From VRUE01 sp035318745 (GTDB lineage: Bacteria > Actinomycetota > Thermoleophilia > Solirubrobacterales > 70-9), in NCBI GenBank assembly GCA_035318745.1, contig DATHEA010000025.1:1-32786 (forward strand): DNA of 32,786 bases. The letters are read 5' to 3'. The translations under genes were made by a program, and so were the position numbers. Below, piece after piece: positions 7,432 to 15,767 of the stretch. Position 1 is the stretch's first letter. Every line of letters begins with the position of its first letter. Below the pieces are notes generated by a model, which searched no databases, was not told where the DNA came from, and saw nothing but the letters and a program-made list of their open reading frames with translations.

Positions 7432-7638
7432 TCAACGAGCTGAATCGGTCTCGAGTTTCGTCAGTCGTCGTTCGAGCAGGCGCCGCTCTGCGTCGTCGTT
7501 GACCAGCTCCAGGGCCCGACGGTAGGCGGTGCGGGCATCGTCGGGGCGGCCAAGCCGGCGGAGGAGCTCGCGCGCGTGGAAACGAAAGGCGATTCTTGCC
7601 CTCCGAGCACCCTCAACACCATCCAGTCTCAAATCCAC
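7432..7638 (-). pseudogene. C-terminal remnant of an ECF-like sigma factor (DUF6596 type)
   Basis: A minus-strand frame of about 65 codons ends in a normal stop at 7432 and reads FHARELLRRLGRPDDARTAY, then RRALELVNDDAERRLLERRL. This is the TPR-like C-terminal end of long ECF sigma factors of the YlaC/SigI-like type with a DUF6596 region. The frame opens directly after an in-frame TAG, and the sigma-2 and sigma-4 domains that should lie upstream (higher coordinates) are absent; that space holds the start of an unrelated plus-strand gene. It is therefore a truncated relic. The family is recognised from the motif; the truncation is seen directly. Confidence 0.6.
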
Positions 7639-7742
7639 CTATTCTTTCCGATCAGGAGGATGCAGCCAGCGAGTCAGACTCAGTTTCTCGCGCTGCGGAT
7701 GCGGGCGATTTGGACACCGTTCCCGCTTCTCAGGCGAACACC

Positions 7743-8039
7743 ATGCATGTTCGCAGCGAACACTACGAGGGCATCGGCGTCCGGGACCTTCACCGTTTCC
7801 ACGCCGATCTCCTGCGGGCTAAGCGCGACGTGAGCCGTATGCCCGAAAAGTCCAACGGCTGGCAAAGCGCGGCCTGGGCTATTGCCGGAATCGCGGCCAC
7901 TACCGGCACGATCGTAATCGCGGGAGTCGCTGCGGTGGTCATCTTACCGCTTGCGGTGGCTTCGCTGGCGCTGCTGGCGATAACCACTCTCTGCGGTGTC
8001 TTCCACAGGAAGTTCAACGAGCAGACGCAGGAAGAGTGA
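7743..8039 (+). CDS. Small two-helix membrane protein, unknown function
   Basis: 98 residues from the ATG at 7743; the frame is open back to 7596, so the start is uncertain. An N-terminal soluble part (about 1-40, charged, HVRSEHYEGIGVRDLHRFHA) is followed by two adjacent hydrophobic stretches (about 42-65 and 66-87), which fits a helical hairpin in the membrane, and a short charged tail ending EQTQEE. I do not recognise the family. After the TGA the same frame continues for about 50 codons with an amphipathic, coding-looking sequence (ERIADDIERMISEVEAAMIA), so the original protein may have been longer. Confidence 0.5.
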   Translation: MHVRSEHYEGIGVRDLHRFHADLLRAKRDVSRMPEKSNGWQSAAWAIAGIAATTGTIVIAGVAAVVILPLAVASLALLAITTLCGVFHRKFNEQTQEE

Positions 8040-8196
8040 GAGAGGATCGCCGACGACATCGAAAGGATGATCTCCGAAGTCGAGGCGGCCATGATCGCGC
8101 ACCACGAAGCTCCCATCCACCGATGCCTCGACGATATCCGATCGCCGCTTCAAGAGGGTATCGACAGAAATCATGTCGGGGGCGAATCGTCGCCGG

Positions 8197-8883
8197 TCAG
8201 GGATCGGGATCGAACCGAAGCATCTTCTGGTTGCGGGGGTGGGGGAAGTCGGCCACCCTCTCGACCCGCCAGCCCTGGGTCCCCGCCAGCCAGGTGAAAT
8301 CGCTGAATCTATAGTGATATGGCTCACGCGTTGCGTAGGTGGTCAGCCCGCCTGGCTGCTGCAGGCGCGGCTCAAAGGTCGGCTGTGAGTCGGGGATCTC
8401 GAAATAGGTGGCGAAGAACCGCCCCCCCTCTGCCATGTAAGGCGAGAGCTTTTCGAGGCAGACGCGGACATGATTGAGCGGGAGATGGGTGAAGACGGAG
8501 AGCGCCAGGGCAAAATCGAAGCTGCGGCCGAAGCGCTCGAACTTGAAGTCCCGATCGCAGAGGAGGTTGGTTATTGGCAGCTTCTCCTGGAGGCCCGAAT
8601 CGCTGAGCTCGATGTCATATCCGGCATCGATCAAGCTCTGGTTGGCGTCGATCCCGAAGTAGTTTCCCGGGTCCAGGTACTCGATGAAGCGAACGCCGCC
8701 GCGCAGGCTTCCGCAGCCAATGTCCAGTAGCGAGTCCTGCGGCTCCAAGCCCTGCTCCCGCATGAATGAGATCTGCAGGCCCCCGATCTCGTCCCACATG
8801 TCACCGATCGCCAGGCGGTGCTTGCCGTCACGGACCGCCTTCGCGATTCGATCGCTGTCGTAGTACTTACTGACCTTGCTCAT
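8197..8883 (-). CDS. Class I SAM-dependent methyltransferase (copy 1)
   Basis: 228 residues. SAM-binding motif I is LLDIGCGSLRGG (about 52-63), with the acidic ribose-binding motif II at YFGIDA (about 75-80) and a post-motif at FDFALALSVFTHL. The fold is a plain Rossmann methyltransferase with no membrane part. It probably O- or N-methylates a sugar or glycan in the cytoplasm, inferred from context. It overlaps the upstream heparinase-like gene by 4 bp (ATGA), so it is second in a two-gene unit. It is a clear paralog of the gene at 11635 over its whole length, from the shared SKYYDS/SRYFDT start and MWDEIG block to the ATREPYHY motif. Confidence 0.85.
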   Translation of the reverse strand: MSKVSKYYDSDRIAKAVRDGKHRLAIGDMWDEIGGLQISFMREQGLEPQDSLLDIGCGSLRGGVRFIEYLDPGNYFGIDANQSLIDAGYDIELSDSGLQEKLPITNLLCDRDFKFERFGRSFDFALALSVFTHLPLNHVRVCLEKLSPYMAEGGRFFATYFEIPDSQPTFEPRLQQPGGLTTYATREPYHYRFSDFTWLAGTQGWRVERVADFPHPRNQKMLRFDPDP

Positions 8884-10622
8884 CGGGAGGGAGTGGTAGA
8901 GGCTTCCACCTGTGCCGAGCTCTCGTCAAAGCGCACGCGGAGGCTTCGTGCGCTGTCGAGCTTGAGTTCGACGTGTCGAGGGCCGACCGCGAGGTCGAGC
9001 AGGTCGAGCGGCTCTCCACCGAACTGCAGCGCCGCCGTAAACGTCACGTCCTTGGCCCGCGAGCCCAGCACCCCCGTCCACACCTGCTGGCGCTTCCTAT
9101 CGCCGGGGTAGGTCCAGCCGAGGTGGGGTCCCTCGTGCCCGCGCTCGAGCCCTACTCTCGTCTCTCCGGTGAAGTTGGTGAGCGTGCCCGAGATGCCATC
9201 GCCGGCGATTGCCAGGCGTTTCCCGTCGCCGCTGCGCTCGACCGCTATCTCGGAGCCGAAGTGGAAATGGCGGTCGTACTGGTGCATGTCTGCCGAGTGC
9301 ACCTCGTCGAGCACGATCAGTGCCTCCCCCGGTCGATAGAGCAGGACGCGGCAATGCTCGACCCCCTGCCGCTCGAGCAAGGGGTTGCGGACGACGATCG
9401 CGTACCAGCCGTCGCCCTGGCCGGTTGCGACCAGGCCGCTGCCGTATGGCTCGCATCCACGCCAGTCAAAGTCTCGACCGTCAACAGTGAGGACGTTGTG
9501 GGCAGCCGCGCTTCGAGCGTAGAGACGATCTGCCTCATCCTCGTAATAGCCCCATCGCCCAGAGTCGCCGAGGAGGGTACGGCCGTTCTCGACGAGGAGG
9601 AAGCTCGTGTCGTCGGAGTGCTTGTGGGCTGCTCCATGGTGAGCCGCGCTTACGGCCAGGAAGCTCTCACCGTCGCGCACGAACGCCTGGCCGGCCTCGA
9701 ACAGGGCGTTCATGCCGCGCAGACTGGAGGCCGCGTCGCGCGCCCACCGCGGCGCTGGAAGGTCATCGGTATCGCCGAGCTGAGCCAAGCACCCGTCCGG
9801 CGTCACCTGCCACGCCGCGGTGCGGCGCATGTGGGCCAGCAGCTTGCCGAGCTCGGGCAGCTCGCTCACGTTGGCGGCCAGGCGTGCCACCAAGTCAAGG
9901 ATCGCGAGCTGGTAGGCGGGGGAGTGCTCGAGGTGGGCACCATCCTCGGTACTGATCGTTTCTCCCAGCGTCACCCGCATCCGAGTCAGCGCCAGCTCCC
10001 GCCAGGCGGCAGCGGCCGGCAGCTCGGGGAGCTGTCGTGCCAGCAGGTAGAGGCCCTCGTCCTCGAAAAGACCGTGATTGTTGCCGGCGGCATAGTTCTC
10101 GCCGTCGGCAAGGAATGCACCGTGGCGTTTGGCGACAGCTCGCAGAAGCCCGACTTGCTCTTCGTTCAGCATCTCCCCGGCCAGACAGGCGCGCAGCACG
10201 TAACCGACATACGGTGCCCGCAGTCCCACCGCCATGTCGTACCAGGCGAACTCACTCTGGCCTTCAACGTTGGGCAAGTGTGCCTGTGCCCAGTCGAGCA
10301 CGACGTCCCGCGCCACTTCGAGCATCTCCACATCGCCCCCGGCCGCATGTCGTGCCAGCGCCTCCTTAAGCCAGGTCAGGGTGTGCAGCTCGTAGCACCA
10401 AGTGCGGCTTCCGTGTGGATCCTGCAGCCAATCGATCGGGGACGCCAATCGCGCCTCGACTCCATATATGTAGAAGAGGCCCGCAAGCATCGCCTTGCGA
10501 GTCGGCCTCTTGTGCTTCCACGGTCCGACGACCTGGACAGTCGGCAGCTCCAGCCGGTGGAAGCACTCTGAGGCACCGCGTGAGTGGAGCTGCTCGGCGG
10601 GAATGTCGACGAGATAGGTCAA
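8880..10622 (-). CDS. Heparinase II/III-like protein, cytoplasmic
   Basis: 580 residues. The N-terminal alpha/alpha toroid (about 40-320) holds the family motif ENYAAGNNHGLFEDEG (175-190) and EHSPAYQ (232-238). The C-terminal beta-sandwich (about 325-575) has AHKHSDDTSFLL (332-343), GDSGRWGY (352-359) and HNVLTVDG (375-382). Family members cleave uronic-acid polysaccharides by beta-elimination; related proteins in polysaccharide clusters may act on nascent glycan. No signal peptide is present, so an intracellular role is likely. The start is TTG at 10622, directly downstream of an in-frame stop, with no other start near it. It leads the unit with methyltransferase copy 1. Confidence 0.85.
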   Translation of the reverse strand: MTYLVDIPAEQLHSRGASECFHRLELPTVQVVGPWKHKRPTRKAMLAGLFYIYGVEARLASPIDWLQDPHGSRTWCYELHTLTWLKEALARHAAGGDVEMLEVARDVVLDWAQAHLPNVEGQSEFAWYDMAVGLRAPYVGYVLRACLAGEMLNEEQVGLLRAVAKRHGAFLADGENYAAGNNHGLFEDEGLYLLARQLPELPAAAAWRELALTRMRVTLGETISTEDGAHLEHSPAYQLAILDLVARLAANVSELPELGKLLAHMRRTAAWQVTPDGCLAQLGDTDDLPAPRWARDAASSLRGMNALFEAGQAFVRDGESFLAVSAAHHGAAHKHSDDTSFLLVENGRTLLGDSGRWGYYEDEADRLYARSAAAHNVLTVDGRDFDWRGCEPYGSGLVATGQGDGWYAIVVRNPLLERQGVEHCRVLLYRPGEALIVLDEVHSADMHQYDRHFHFGSEIAVERSGDGKRLAIAGDGISGTLTNFTGETRVGLERGHEGPHLGWTYPGDRKRQQVWTGVLGSRAKDVTFTAALQFGGEPLDLLDLAVGPRHVELKLDSARSLRVRFDESSAQVEASTTPSR

Positions 10623-10651
10623 CCGAAGGTCTCATCACTGTACCGCGACGG

Positions 10652-10657
10652 TATATT
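10652..10657 (+). promoter_or_regulatory. Predicted -10 box (TATATT), leaderless-type
   Basis: TATATT ends 6 nt before the ATG of the sulfotransferase at 10664, with no Shine-Dalgarno between, as expected for a leaderless message. In the same 41-bp divergent gap a minus-strand TACAGT (10637-10642) ends 14 nt before the TTG of the heparinase-like gene, so the gap probably holds two back-to-back promoters. Confidence 0.5.
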
Positions 10658-10663
10658 CGGTTC

Positions 10664-11638
10664 ATGCTCTACATCCACGGCGGCTGTCCGAAGACCGGCA
10701 CGACGTCGTTGCAGGCTGCGCTTGTCGGGCAGCAGGATGCTCTGGCTGAGGAGGGGATCCTCTATCCGGACGAGTGGAGAGGGGGCAACAGCCATAACGG
10801 CCTCGCGAGGATGCTGCACACCGAGGAGGGGCTCGACACCGCGATCGCCGAGCTCAAGGGCCTCTTGGAGGGCCATCCCGATAGGGACATCATCCTCTCG
10901 AGCGAGTCTCTGTTCTTCCGGTTGAGGGAGGAGCGGTCGCAGGTGGCCCTGCTGAGGCTTCTCGGTGCGGCCCGGGAAGTCAGCTTGGTAACCGTTGCGT
11001 GGACGTTGCGTCGTCTGGACGACATGGTTCACTCTCTCTACCGGCAATTGACCACTGCAGGTGTTGAATTGAGGCCTCTTTCCGAGGTCGCCTCGAGCTT
11101 CCAGCCCGACTTGCTCATTGCAGGGTTTCGCAAGGTGGAAGATCTGGTTGCCGGTGTTACCTACGTCAAATACGACGCGGACGGCCAGCACAACTCCGAG
11201 CTCCTACGTGTGTTCGGCCTGCCGTCCGGACCGGCCAGGCTTGTTGAGCGCGCGCTCGAGGAAGCGCCACGCCTCAACACCAGCCTCAGCCAGAAGCAGG
11301 CCGCGACGATCCTCAACCTGGAGGAGCTCTCCGCAAGATCCGGACTGACGCTTGACAGAAAAGCCTTGCTATCCACCTTCCGTCACGGGGATTTCCGCTT
11401 CGACGACGACCGGCCCTGGGAGCTGATGAACCATGCTGTGAGTCGGCGCCTGCACGAGGATATGCTGCAGGCGTCAGTCAGATGCGGATTTGAGCCCTAT
11501 TCCGACTTCTTCGGCGAAGCGGAGCTCTCCGATTGGGACTCATCTGCTGGTCCGGCTCCCGATCTCGTCAGTGACGAGGATCTGCGCAAGATTTCTTCCG
11601 ACCTCTCTCCGTGGGGCGCTGGTAATCTCGATACGTGA
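10664..11638 (+). CDS. Sulfotransferase-fold protein 1
   Basis: 324 residues from the ATG at 10664. A PAPS 5'-phosphosulfate loop is visible right at the N-terminus: HGGCPKTGTTSLQ (about 5-17) directly after a short beta strand. The downstream strand DIILSSESLFFR and the helix RLDDMVHSLYRQL fit sulfotransferase-like proteins of bacterial glycan clusters. The 3'-phosphate motif (R-D-P-x-D in relatives) is replaced by WTLRRLDDMVHSLY, so the assignment to the fold is stronger than the assignment of activity. The protein is cytosolic. It overlaps the next methyltransferase gene by 4 bp (GTGA). Confidence 0.75.
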   Translation: MLYIHGGCPKTGTTSLQAALVGQQDALAEEGILYPDEWRGGNSHNGLARMLHTEEGLDTAIAELKGLLEGHPDRDIILSSESLFFRLREERSQVALLRLLGAAREVSLVTVAWTLRRLDDMVHSLYRQLTTAGVELRPLSEVASSFQPDLLIAGFRKVEDLVAGVTYVKYDADGQHNSELLRVFGLPSGPARLVERALEEAPRLNTSLSQKQAATILNLEELSARSGLTLDRKALLSTFRHGDFRFDDDRPWELMNHAVSRRLHEDMLQASVRCGFEPYSDFFGEAELSDWDSSAGPAPDLVSDEDLRKISSDLSPWGAGNLDT

Positions 11639-12333
11639 GCGAAGTTAGCCGGTACTTTGACACCGATCTGGTAGAGAGCGCGGTTCAGGACGGTATGCAT
11701 CGTTTCGCCGTGGGTGGAATGTGGGATGAGATTGGCGCGCTGCAGCTCTCGTTCTTGAAGGAACAGGGCCTCAGGCCAAGTGGCACCTTTCTCGATGTCG
11801 GCTGCGGGTGCCTGCGAGGGGGGGTCCACTTCATCGAGTATCTCGATGAGGGCAACTATTTCGGGATGGACATCAACCAGAGCTTGCTCGATGCCGGCTA
11901 TGACGTTGAGTTGAAGCGGCTTGGTCTTCAGGCAAAGATGCCAAGGAAGAATCTTATATGCAGCGACAACTTCGATGTTGAGCAATTTGGCCGTAGGTTT
12001 GACTTCGTCTTGGCGCTTTCCTTATTCACCCATCTCACCCTCAACCACATCCGAGTGTGTCTGGAGAAGCTTGCGCCGTGTATGAGCGGCAGAGGGCAGT
12101 TCTTTGCTACCTATAACGAAATTCCCGCGTCACATCCCAGCCATGAGCCGTTCTTGCGATGGCCGAGGAAAAAGATCACGCACGCGACTCGTGAGCCATA
12201 TCACTATAAGTTTGATGATTTTGTCTCGCTGGTTCCAAATCGGGACTGGATAGTCGAGAAGGCGATGAATTTCGAACATCCGCGCGAGCAAAGCGTTTTG
12301 AAATTCTCACCGGTAGCCTCTAAGGCAAGCTGA
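11635..12333 (+). CDS. Class I SAM-dependent methyltransferase (copy 2)
   Basis: 232 residues, GTG start overlapping the TGA of the sulfotransferase. Motif I is FLDVGCGCLRGG (52-63) and motif II YFGMDI (75-80). It aligns with the protein at 8197 from start to end without large gaps: a shared MWDEIGxLQxSF, RGGVxFIEYLD, FTHLxLNHxRVCLEKL and ATREPYHYxF. The DNA here is visibly richer in A and T than in copy 1 (for example TATCACTATAAGTTTGATGATTTT), so the copies diverged long ago or one arrived separately. Its likely role is methylation of a sugar or glycan; the substrate is unknown. Confidence 0.85.
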   Translation: MSEVSRYFDTDLVESAVQDGMHRFAVGGMWDEIGALQLSFLKEQGLRPSGTFLDVGCGCLRGGVHFIEYLDEGNYFGMDINQSLLDAGYDVELKRLGLQAKMPRKNLICSDNFDVEQFGRRFDFVLALSLFTHLTLNHIRVCLEKLAPCMSGRGQFFATYNEIPASHPSHEPFLRWPRKKITHATREPYHYKFDDFVSLVPNRDWIVEKAMNFEHPREQSVLKFSPVASKAS

Positions 12334-12357
12334 GCTCGCGCTATCTACGGTGGTGGG

Positions 12358-12984
12358 GTGCAGATGATCTCCCGGTCGCACAAGTGTATTTTTGTGCACA
12401 TTCCAAGATGCGCTGGAACCAGTGTCGAGCGGGTGATTTGGCCCCGGCAACGTTGTCCAGAGGATCTATGGATGGGATTCATAGACGATTACCGCAACAA
12501 GTATCAAACCGGAGGGCTTCAGCACCTGCTTGCCAGGCAGATTCGTCAGGAGGTGGGCGCGATGTCGTTCAGGTCGTTCTTCAAGTTCACGGTGGTCCGC
12601 AATCCCTTCGATCGCGCGGTGTCCCAGTTCTTCTACATGCAGCGCCGTCCAGATCTTCGGGCCTTCATCGGGATGGATGGAGATGCATCCTTCTCCGAAT
12701 ACCTCACCTTGATTCGGTCCAGACGGCACGTTCAATGGGAGCCGCAGTGCTCGTTCATCTATGACGACGATGGAGCTCTGCTGCTGGATTTCGTAGGACG
12801 ATTTGAGACGCTGGAGGCCGACCTGGGACGCGTGTTCGATCGTCTAGGAATAGCGCCCAGCGGTCTTCCACACGCTAATGCGACTGACAGGGTGCCATAT
12901 CGCGAGTACCATACCCCTGACAGTCGCACTCAGGTCGAAGAATTCTACGACGACGATCTCAGACGGCTTGGCTATGTGTTCTAG
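12358..12984 (+). CDS. Sulfotransferase 2 (Sulfotransfer_2-like)
   Basis: 208 residues from a GTG at 12358 (an ATG follows at 12364). The PAPS-binding loop is VHIPRCAGTSVERV (13-26), and the 3'-phosphate motif is VVRNPFDRAVSQFFY (79-93). The spacing and the wording 'FVHIPRCAGTS' are typical of carbohydrate sulfotransferases of the Sulfotransfer_2 family, which move sulfate from PAPS to sugar hydroxyls. The C-terminus (REYHTPDSRTQVEEFYDDDL) is the usual family tail. No membrane segment is present, so it would act in the cytoplasm on nucleotide- or lipid-linked sugars. It overlaps the next sulfotransferase by 11 bp. Confidence 0.88.
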   Translation: MQMISRSHKCIFVHIPRCAGTSVERVIWPRQRCPEDLWMGFIDDYRNKYQTGGLQHLLARQIRQEVGAMSFRSFFKFTVVRNPFDRAVSQFFYMQRRPDLRAFIGMDGDASFSEYLTLIRSRRHVQWEPQCSFIYDDDGALLLDFVGRFETLEADLGRVFDRLGIAPSGLPHANATDRVPYREYHTPDSRTQVEEFYDDDLRRLGYVF

Positions 12985-13909
12985 CGAAATACGTGAGCTC
13001 GACTTCATCATCATCGGAGTACAGAAGGGTGGTACCACGTCCCTTTGGGAGTGGCTCAGAGCCCACCCTGAGATAGCCATGCCGAACGCTAAGGAGGCAC
13101 CGATCTTCTTCTTGGCGCCGGAGCAAATCCCTGAGGCGCTCGAGATGCTCGTTGGAAGGGCTATCGACGGTCGGTCTGGAGAGCTAAGAGTCGGGAAGGC
13201 CGCCACTCAGTACATGATGGGGATTAACGGGACTGCCGTCGAGGTTGTAGCCGAGCGTATTGCCCGATCCCTCCCCGGGGTTCGCCTGATTGCCTTGCTG
13301 CGCGACCCGATCGATCGGGCGATTTCGCATTACCGGATGTCGGTGCGACGTGGCTTTGAGGCACGACCGTTCGATGCGGTTGTCGAAGAGCTGCTCGAGC
13401 CCGAGAATCTCGAGGTCGCGCGGAGCTGTGCCACGGAGACGAACTCATACTTGGTGCAGGGCGAGTACGCCCGCATACTCCAGCACTATCGGCAGCGAAT
13501 TCCCGATGAGCAGATCCACATTGAGAGCACGGAGGATTTAGATCGTGAGCCGGGTTTGGTGCTGGATAGGGTGCTGGCTTTTCTTGGGCTTCCCGGCGAA
13601 TATCGTCCAGAGGACCTCGGTGTGAGATACCACGTGGGCGGGACTCAACGACGGCTCGACGGGGAGGAATTGGCGCAGCTACGTGCCTACCTTGACGAGC
13701 ACGTGTGGTCGAAGCTGGGAGATCAGAGAAAGCTCGCCAAGTTCGAATTCAACTCTTTCCTGACCCTGTGGAACGTGATTCCGGACAGTCGGAGACCGGC
13801 GCTTTCGGAGGTGAACCGCAGGCGGCTCGAGGTCCACTACCGAGCCGATGCCAGGGCGCTGCCTTCGATGGGAGTCAGGGCTCCCTGGCTTGCTTCCTGG
13901 AAGTCGTAG
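12974..13909 (+). CDS. Sulfotransferase 3 (Sulfotransfer_1 / heparan-type)
   Basis: 311 residues from the ATG at 12974; I prefer this to the longer frame from 12878, which runs inside the previous gene. The PAPS loop is IIGVQKGGTTSLWEWL (13-28), followed by the family KEAPIFF block (40-46) and GKAATQYM (74-81). The 3'-phosphate motif is LLRDPIDRAISHYRMS (108-123). YHVGG near 248 corresponds to the late PAPS-binding region. This order is that of heparan sulfate N- or O-sulfotransferase-like enzymes in bacteria. It is the last gene of the plus-strand unit and ends 3 bp before a convergent gene. Confidence 0.88.
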   Translation: MCSSEIRELDFIIIGVQKGGTTSLWEWLRAHPEIAMPNAKEAPIFFLAPEQIPEALEMLVGRAIDGRSGELRVGKAATQYMMGINGTAVEVVAERIARSLPGVRLIALLRDPIDRAISHYRMSVRRGFEARPFDAVVEELLEPENLEVARSCATETNSYLVQGEYARILQHYRQRIPDEQIHIESTEDLDREPGLVLDRVLAFLGLPGEYRPEDLGVRYHVGGTQRRLDGEELAQLRAYLDEHVWSKLGDQRKLAKFEFNSFLTLWNVIPDSRRPALSEVNRRRLEVHYRADARALPSMGVRAPWLASWKS

Positions 13910-13912
13910 CGA

Positions 13913-14710
13913 CTACCCTCCTGGTTCATCGCAGATCGTGAAGCCCGGGGGCCGGAAGCCCTTTGGCTGGGGTCGGGAGTTCGGCTTGATGCGATTGAGC
14001 AGATTGCCACCATGCACAGCGACCAGCCAGGCGGGCATCGACTCGTCTTGATGGGTGGGGTAGTGCTGGTGGAGATGCGCGTGCGAATGCCAGTTGGCGC
14101 CCCCCCTTCCTGGCATAGTGATCCTGTCGTAGCTCTGGAACCACTGACGGCGCAGCCTGTCATCTCCCGCACTCATTACAGTTTGCGGCGAGTGACTCCG
14201 AGGTCGCTCGAAAAGCGAGTGGAACGCGTTGTTGGTCATTCTGCTCGCGTAGAATCGCTCTTGCGCCACGTCGAGTCGATAGCCTCGTGCGAAGTTGACC
14301 AGAATGCTTTCGAGGCTCGAACGGTGAAAGGAGGCAGCGTAGTCCTGCACCGCCTCGAGATACCTGTCGGCAATCGCGTCGTCGCTGTCGAGGCGCGTGG
14401 TTATCAGTACGTCGACATCGGGGTCCACGGCCGCCCTGACGACGTCAATCGCGGTGCGACCATCGCCCGTCAGCGCCAGGCGAAGAGCGGGTAGCCGCTG
14501 CTCCTCTGCGCGCAGCTGCTCGAGGATCGACGGGTCGGTCGCGTCATCGCAAAGCACGAGCCAGGTGAAGGCGCTCGTCGTCTGCGCGGCAACCGAGGGC
14601 AGCGTAAACCGCCTTAGCAGCTCGATTCGCTCCGGCAGCCAGCCGGCCGGGAGGTCCCAGCCCAGCTTGACCGAGAAGCGCGTCTCAAGCAGATGCTGAA
14701 CCGAGGGCAT
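13913..14710 (-). CDS. Putative rhamnosyltransferase-family glycosyltransferase (copy 1)
   Basis: 265 residues. The family signature is HLLETRFSV at the start, then LRRFTLPSVAAQTTSAFTWL, CDDATD, and the nucleotide-sugar-binding TTRLDSDDAI (about 104-113). HQHYPTHQDESMPAWL near 220 and HGGNLLNR complete it. It resembles the Rhamno_transf family (PF11316, glycosyltransferase A fold); sugar specificity is not certain. It overlaps the upstream CgeB-like gene by 26 bp. It is a paralog of the gene at 18054, sharing the order of all these blocks. It is the last gene of the six-gene minus-strand unit. Confidence 0.75.
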   Translation of the reverse strand: MPSVQHLLETRFSVKLGWDLPAGWLPERIELLRRFTLPSVAAQTTSAFTWLVLCDDATDPSILEQLRAEEQRLPALRLALTGDGRTAIDVVRAAVDPDVDVLITTRLDSDDAIADRYLEAVQDYAASFHRSSLESILVNFARGYRLDVAQERFYASRMTNNAFHSLFERPRSHSPQTVMSAGDDRLRRQWFQSYDRITMPGRGGANWHSHAHLHQHYPTHQDESMPAWLVAVHGGNLLNRIKPNSRPQPKGFRPPGFTICDEPGG

Positions 14711-15767
14711 CGGGGATAAGCCGGCAGTCGATCGCGGACGCCAGAGTGGCGAGACGGCTGTGGTAGGTGTGATTGCGGAAGACGATGCGCCTCAGGTGGC
14801 TCACACTCTCATCTCGAAGCGATTTGTCGCGCAGTAGAAGGCCGACCCTCTCCAGCGTCGCGTCGCTGTTCGTCACATGGGGGACAAGATCCCACAGGGG
14901 GTTGGAGGAAAGGGCGTCGTGGATGGAGTTGGGGATATCTTCATCCTGCCGCTCGACGCCGAAGTCGTAGCGCGTGGCGAATCGATGGGGGGTGACCACG
15001 GCTGCGCCGCAGGCCGCGGCGTCGAACACGATCGGTGGTGCGAACGTCGGCGAGCCGACCACTGGGTCCGCGCAGATGACCACGCTCGCACTATGGAGCA
15101 AGGCGCGGCGGTTTGCGACCCCGGTCGCACCGGCGACACACGGCCGCAGCTCCGAAGGCATATCGTCCATGTTCTCGGCTTCGAAGATGCGAAGCTCGCA
15201 CTCGGCGGCTCCTCGCAGAACTGAGGTCAGCTGCTTTATCCATTCCGCTGACCAATCCCGGCGCCAGCCGCCGAGCCATACGACGGCATCCGGCCTATCG
15301 TCGGTATCGGAGCCCCACGCCTCCCCGATCGGCAGCGAGGTTGCCGGCCAAAGCACGGATGGCTGCTGCGCACCCGCCGCCTCCAGCTGCTCAAGCTGTC
15401 CGACATCCATGGTGAAGACCCGGTCGAATCTGGCGCAGCGGTCGAGCCAGTATGGGCGGATCGGGCTGACTCCGATCCAGAGCAGGCGCGGGATGCCTGC
15501 CCGCTCGCAGCGGTCGAGCAGCACGTCCAGCTCGCCGTCCCATTGCGCCTCGATGCCGCCGGTGTCCTCGACCAGCAAGAAGTCGGGAAGACAATCGCCT
15601 GCCCAGTGCTTCTGCCGGTCAGAGGGGCGAAGGACGTCGGCGGCGCACATCCCGGCAATTGCCGAGATCAGCCTCTCGCTCCCCACGACCAGTGGACGCA
15701 GCTCATGCAGTGCTTCCGGTCGGGAGAAACTGCGATGCGACGGGTCGAGCATGCTGGGTTCAGTCAA
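14685..15767 (-). CDS. CgeB-like glycosyltransferase (copy 1)
   Basis: 360 residues. The start is TTG at 15767, or ATG at 15752 (Met 6). The N-terminal half has the FLLVEDTGG and RLLWIGVSPIRPYW blocks. The C-terminal half has the nucleotide-binding Rossmann domain with ADPVVGSPTFAPPIVFDA (233-250) and CGAAVVTPHRF (253-263), the equivalent of the EAxACGxPVV motif of GT-B enzymes. This matches the CgeB / Glyco_trans_1_2 group, often found in glycan and flagellin-glycosylation loci. A paralog lies at 18859, next to the second rhamnosyltransferase-like gene, so the two-gene cassette is duplicated. The donor sugar is unknown. Confidence 0.7.
   Translation of the reverse strand: MTEPSMLDPSHRSFSRPEALHELRPLVVGSERLISAIAGMCAADVLRPSDRQKHWAGDCLPDFLLVEDTGGIEAQWDGELDVLLDRCERAGIPRLLWIGVSPIRPYWLDRCARFDRVFTMDVGQLEQLEAAGAQQPSVLWPATSLPIGEAWGSDTDDRPDAVVWLGGWRRDWSAEWIKQLTSVLRGAAECELRIFEAENMDDMPSELRPCVAGATGVANRRALLHSASVVICADPVVGSPTFAPPIVFDAAACGAAVVTPHRFATRYDFGVERQDEDIPNSIHDALSSNPLWDLVPHVTNSDATLERVGLLLRDKSLRDESVSHLRRIVFRNHTYHSRLATLASAIDCRLIPDALGSASA

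Noticed and set aside
8973..10571. 532-codon plus-strand open frame
   Set aside because: It is antisense to the heparinase-like gene, which carries all family motifs. The shadow product has no domain and an abnormal composition.
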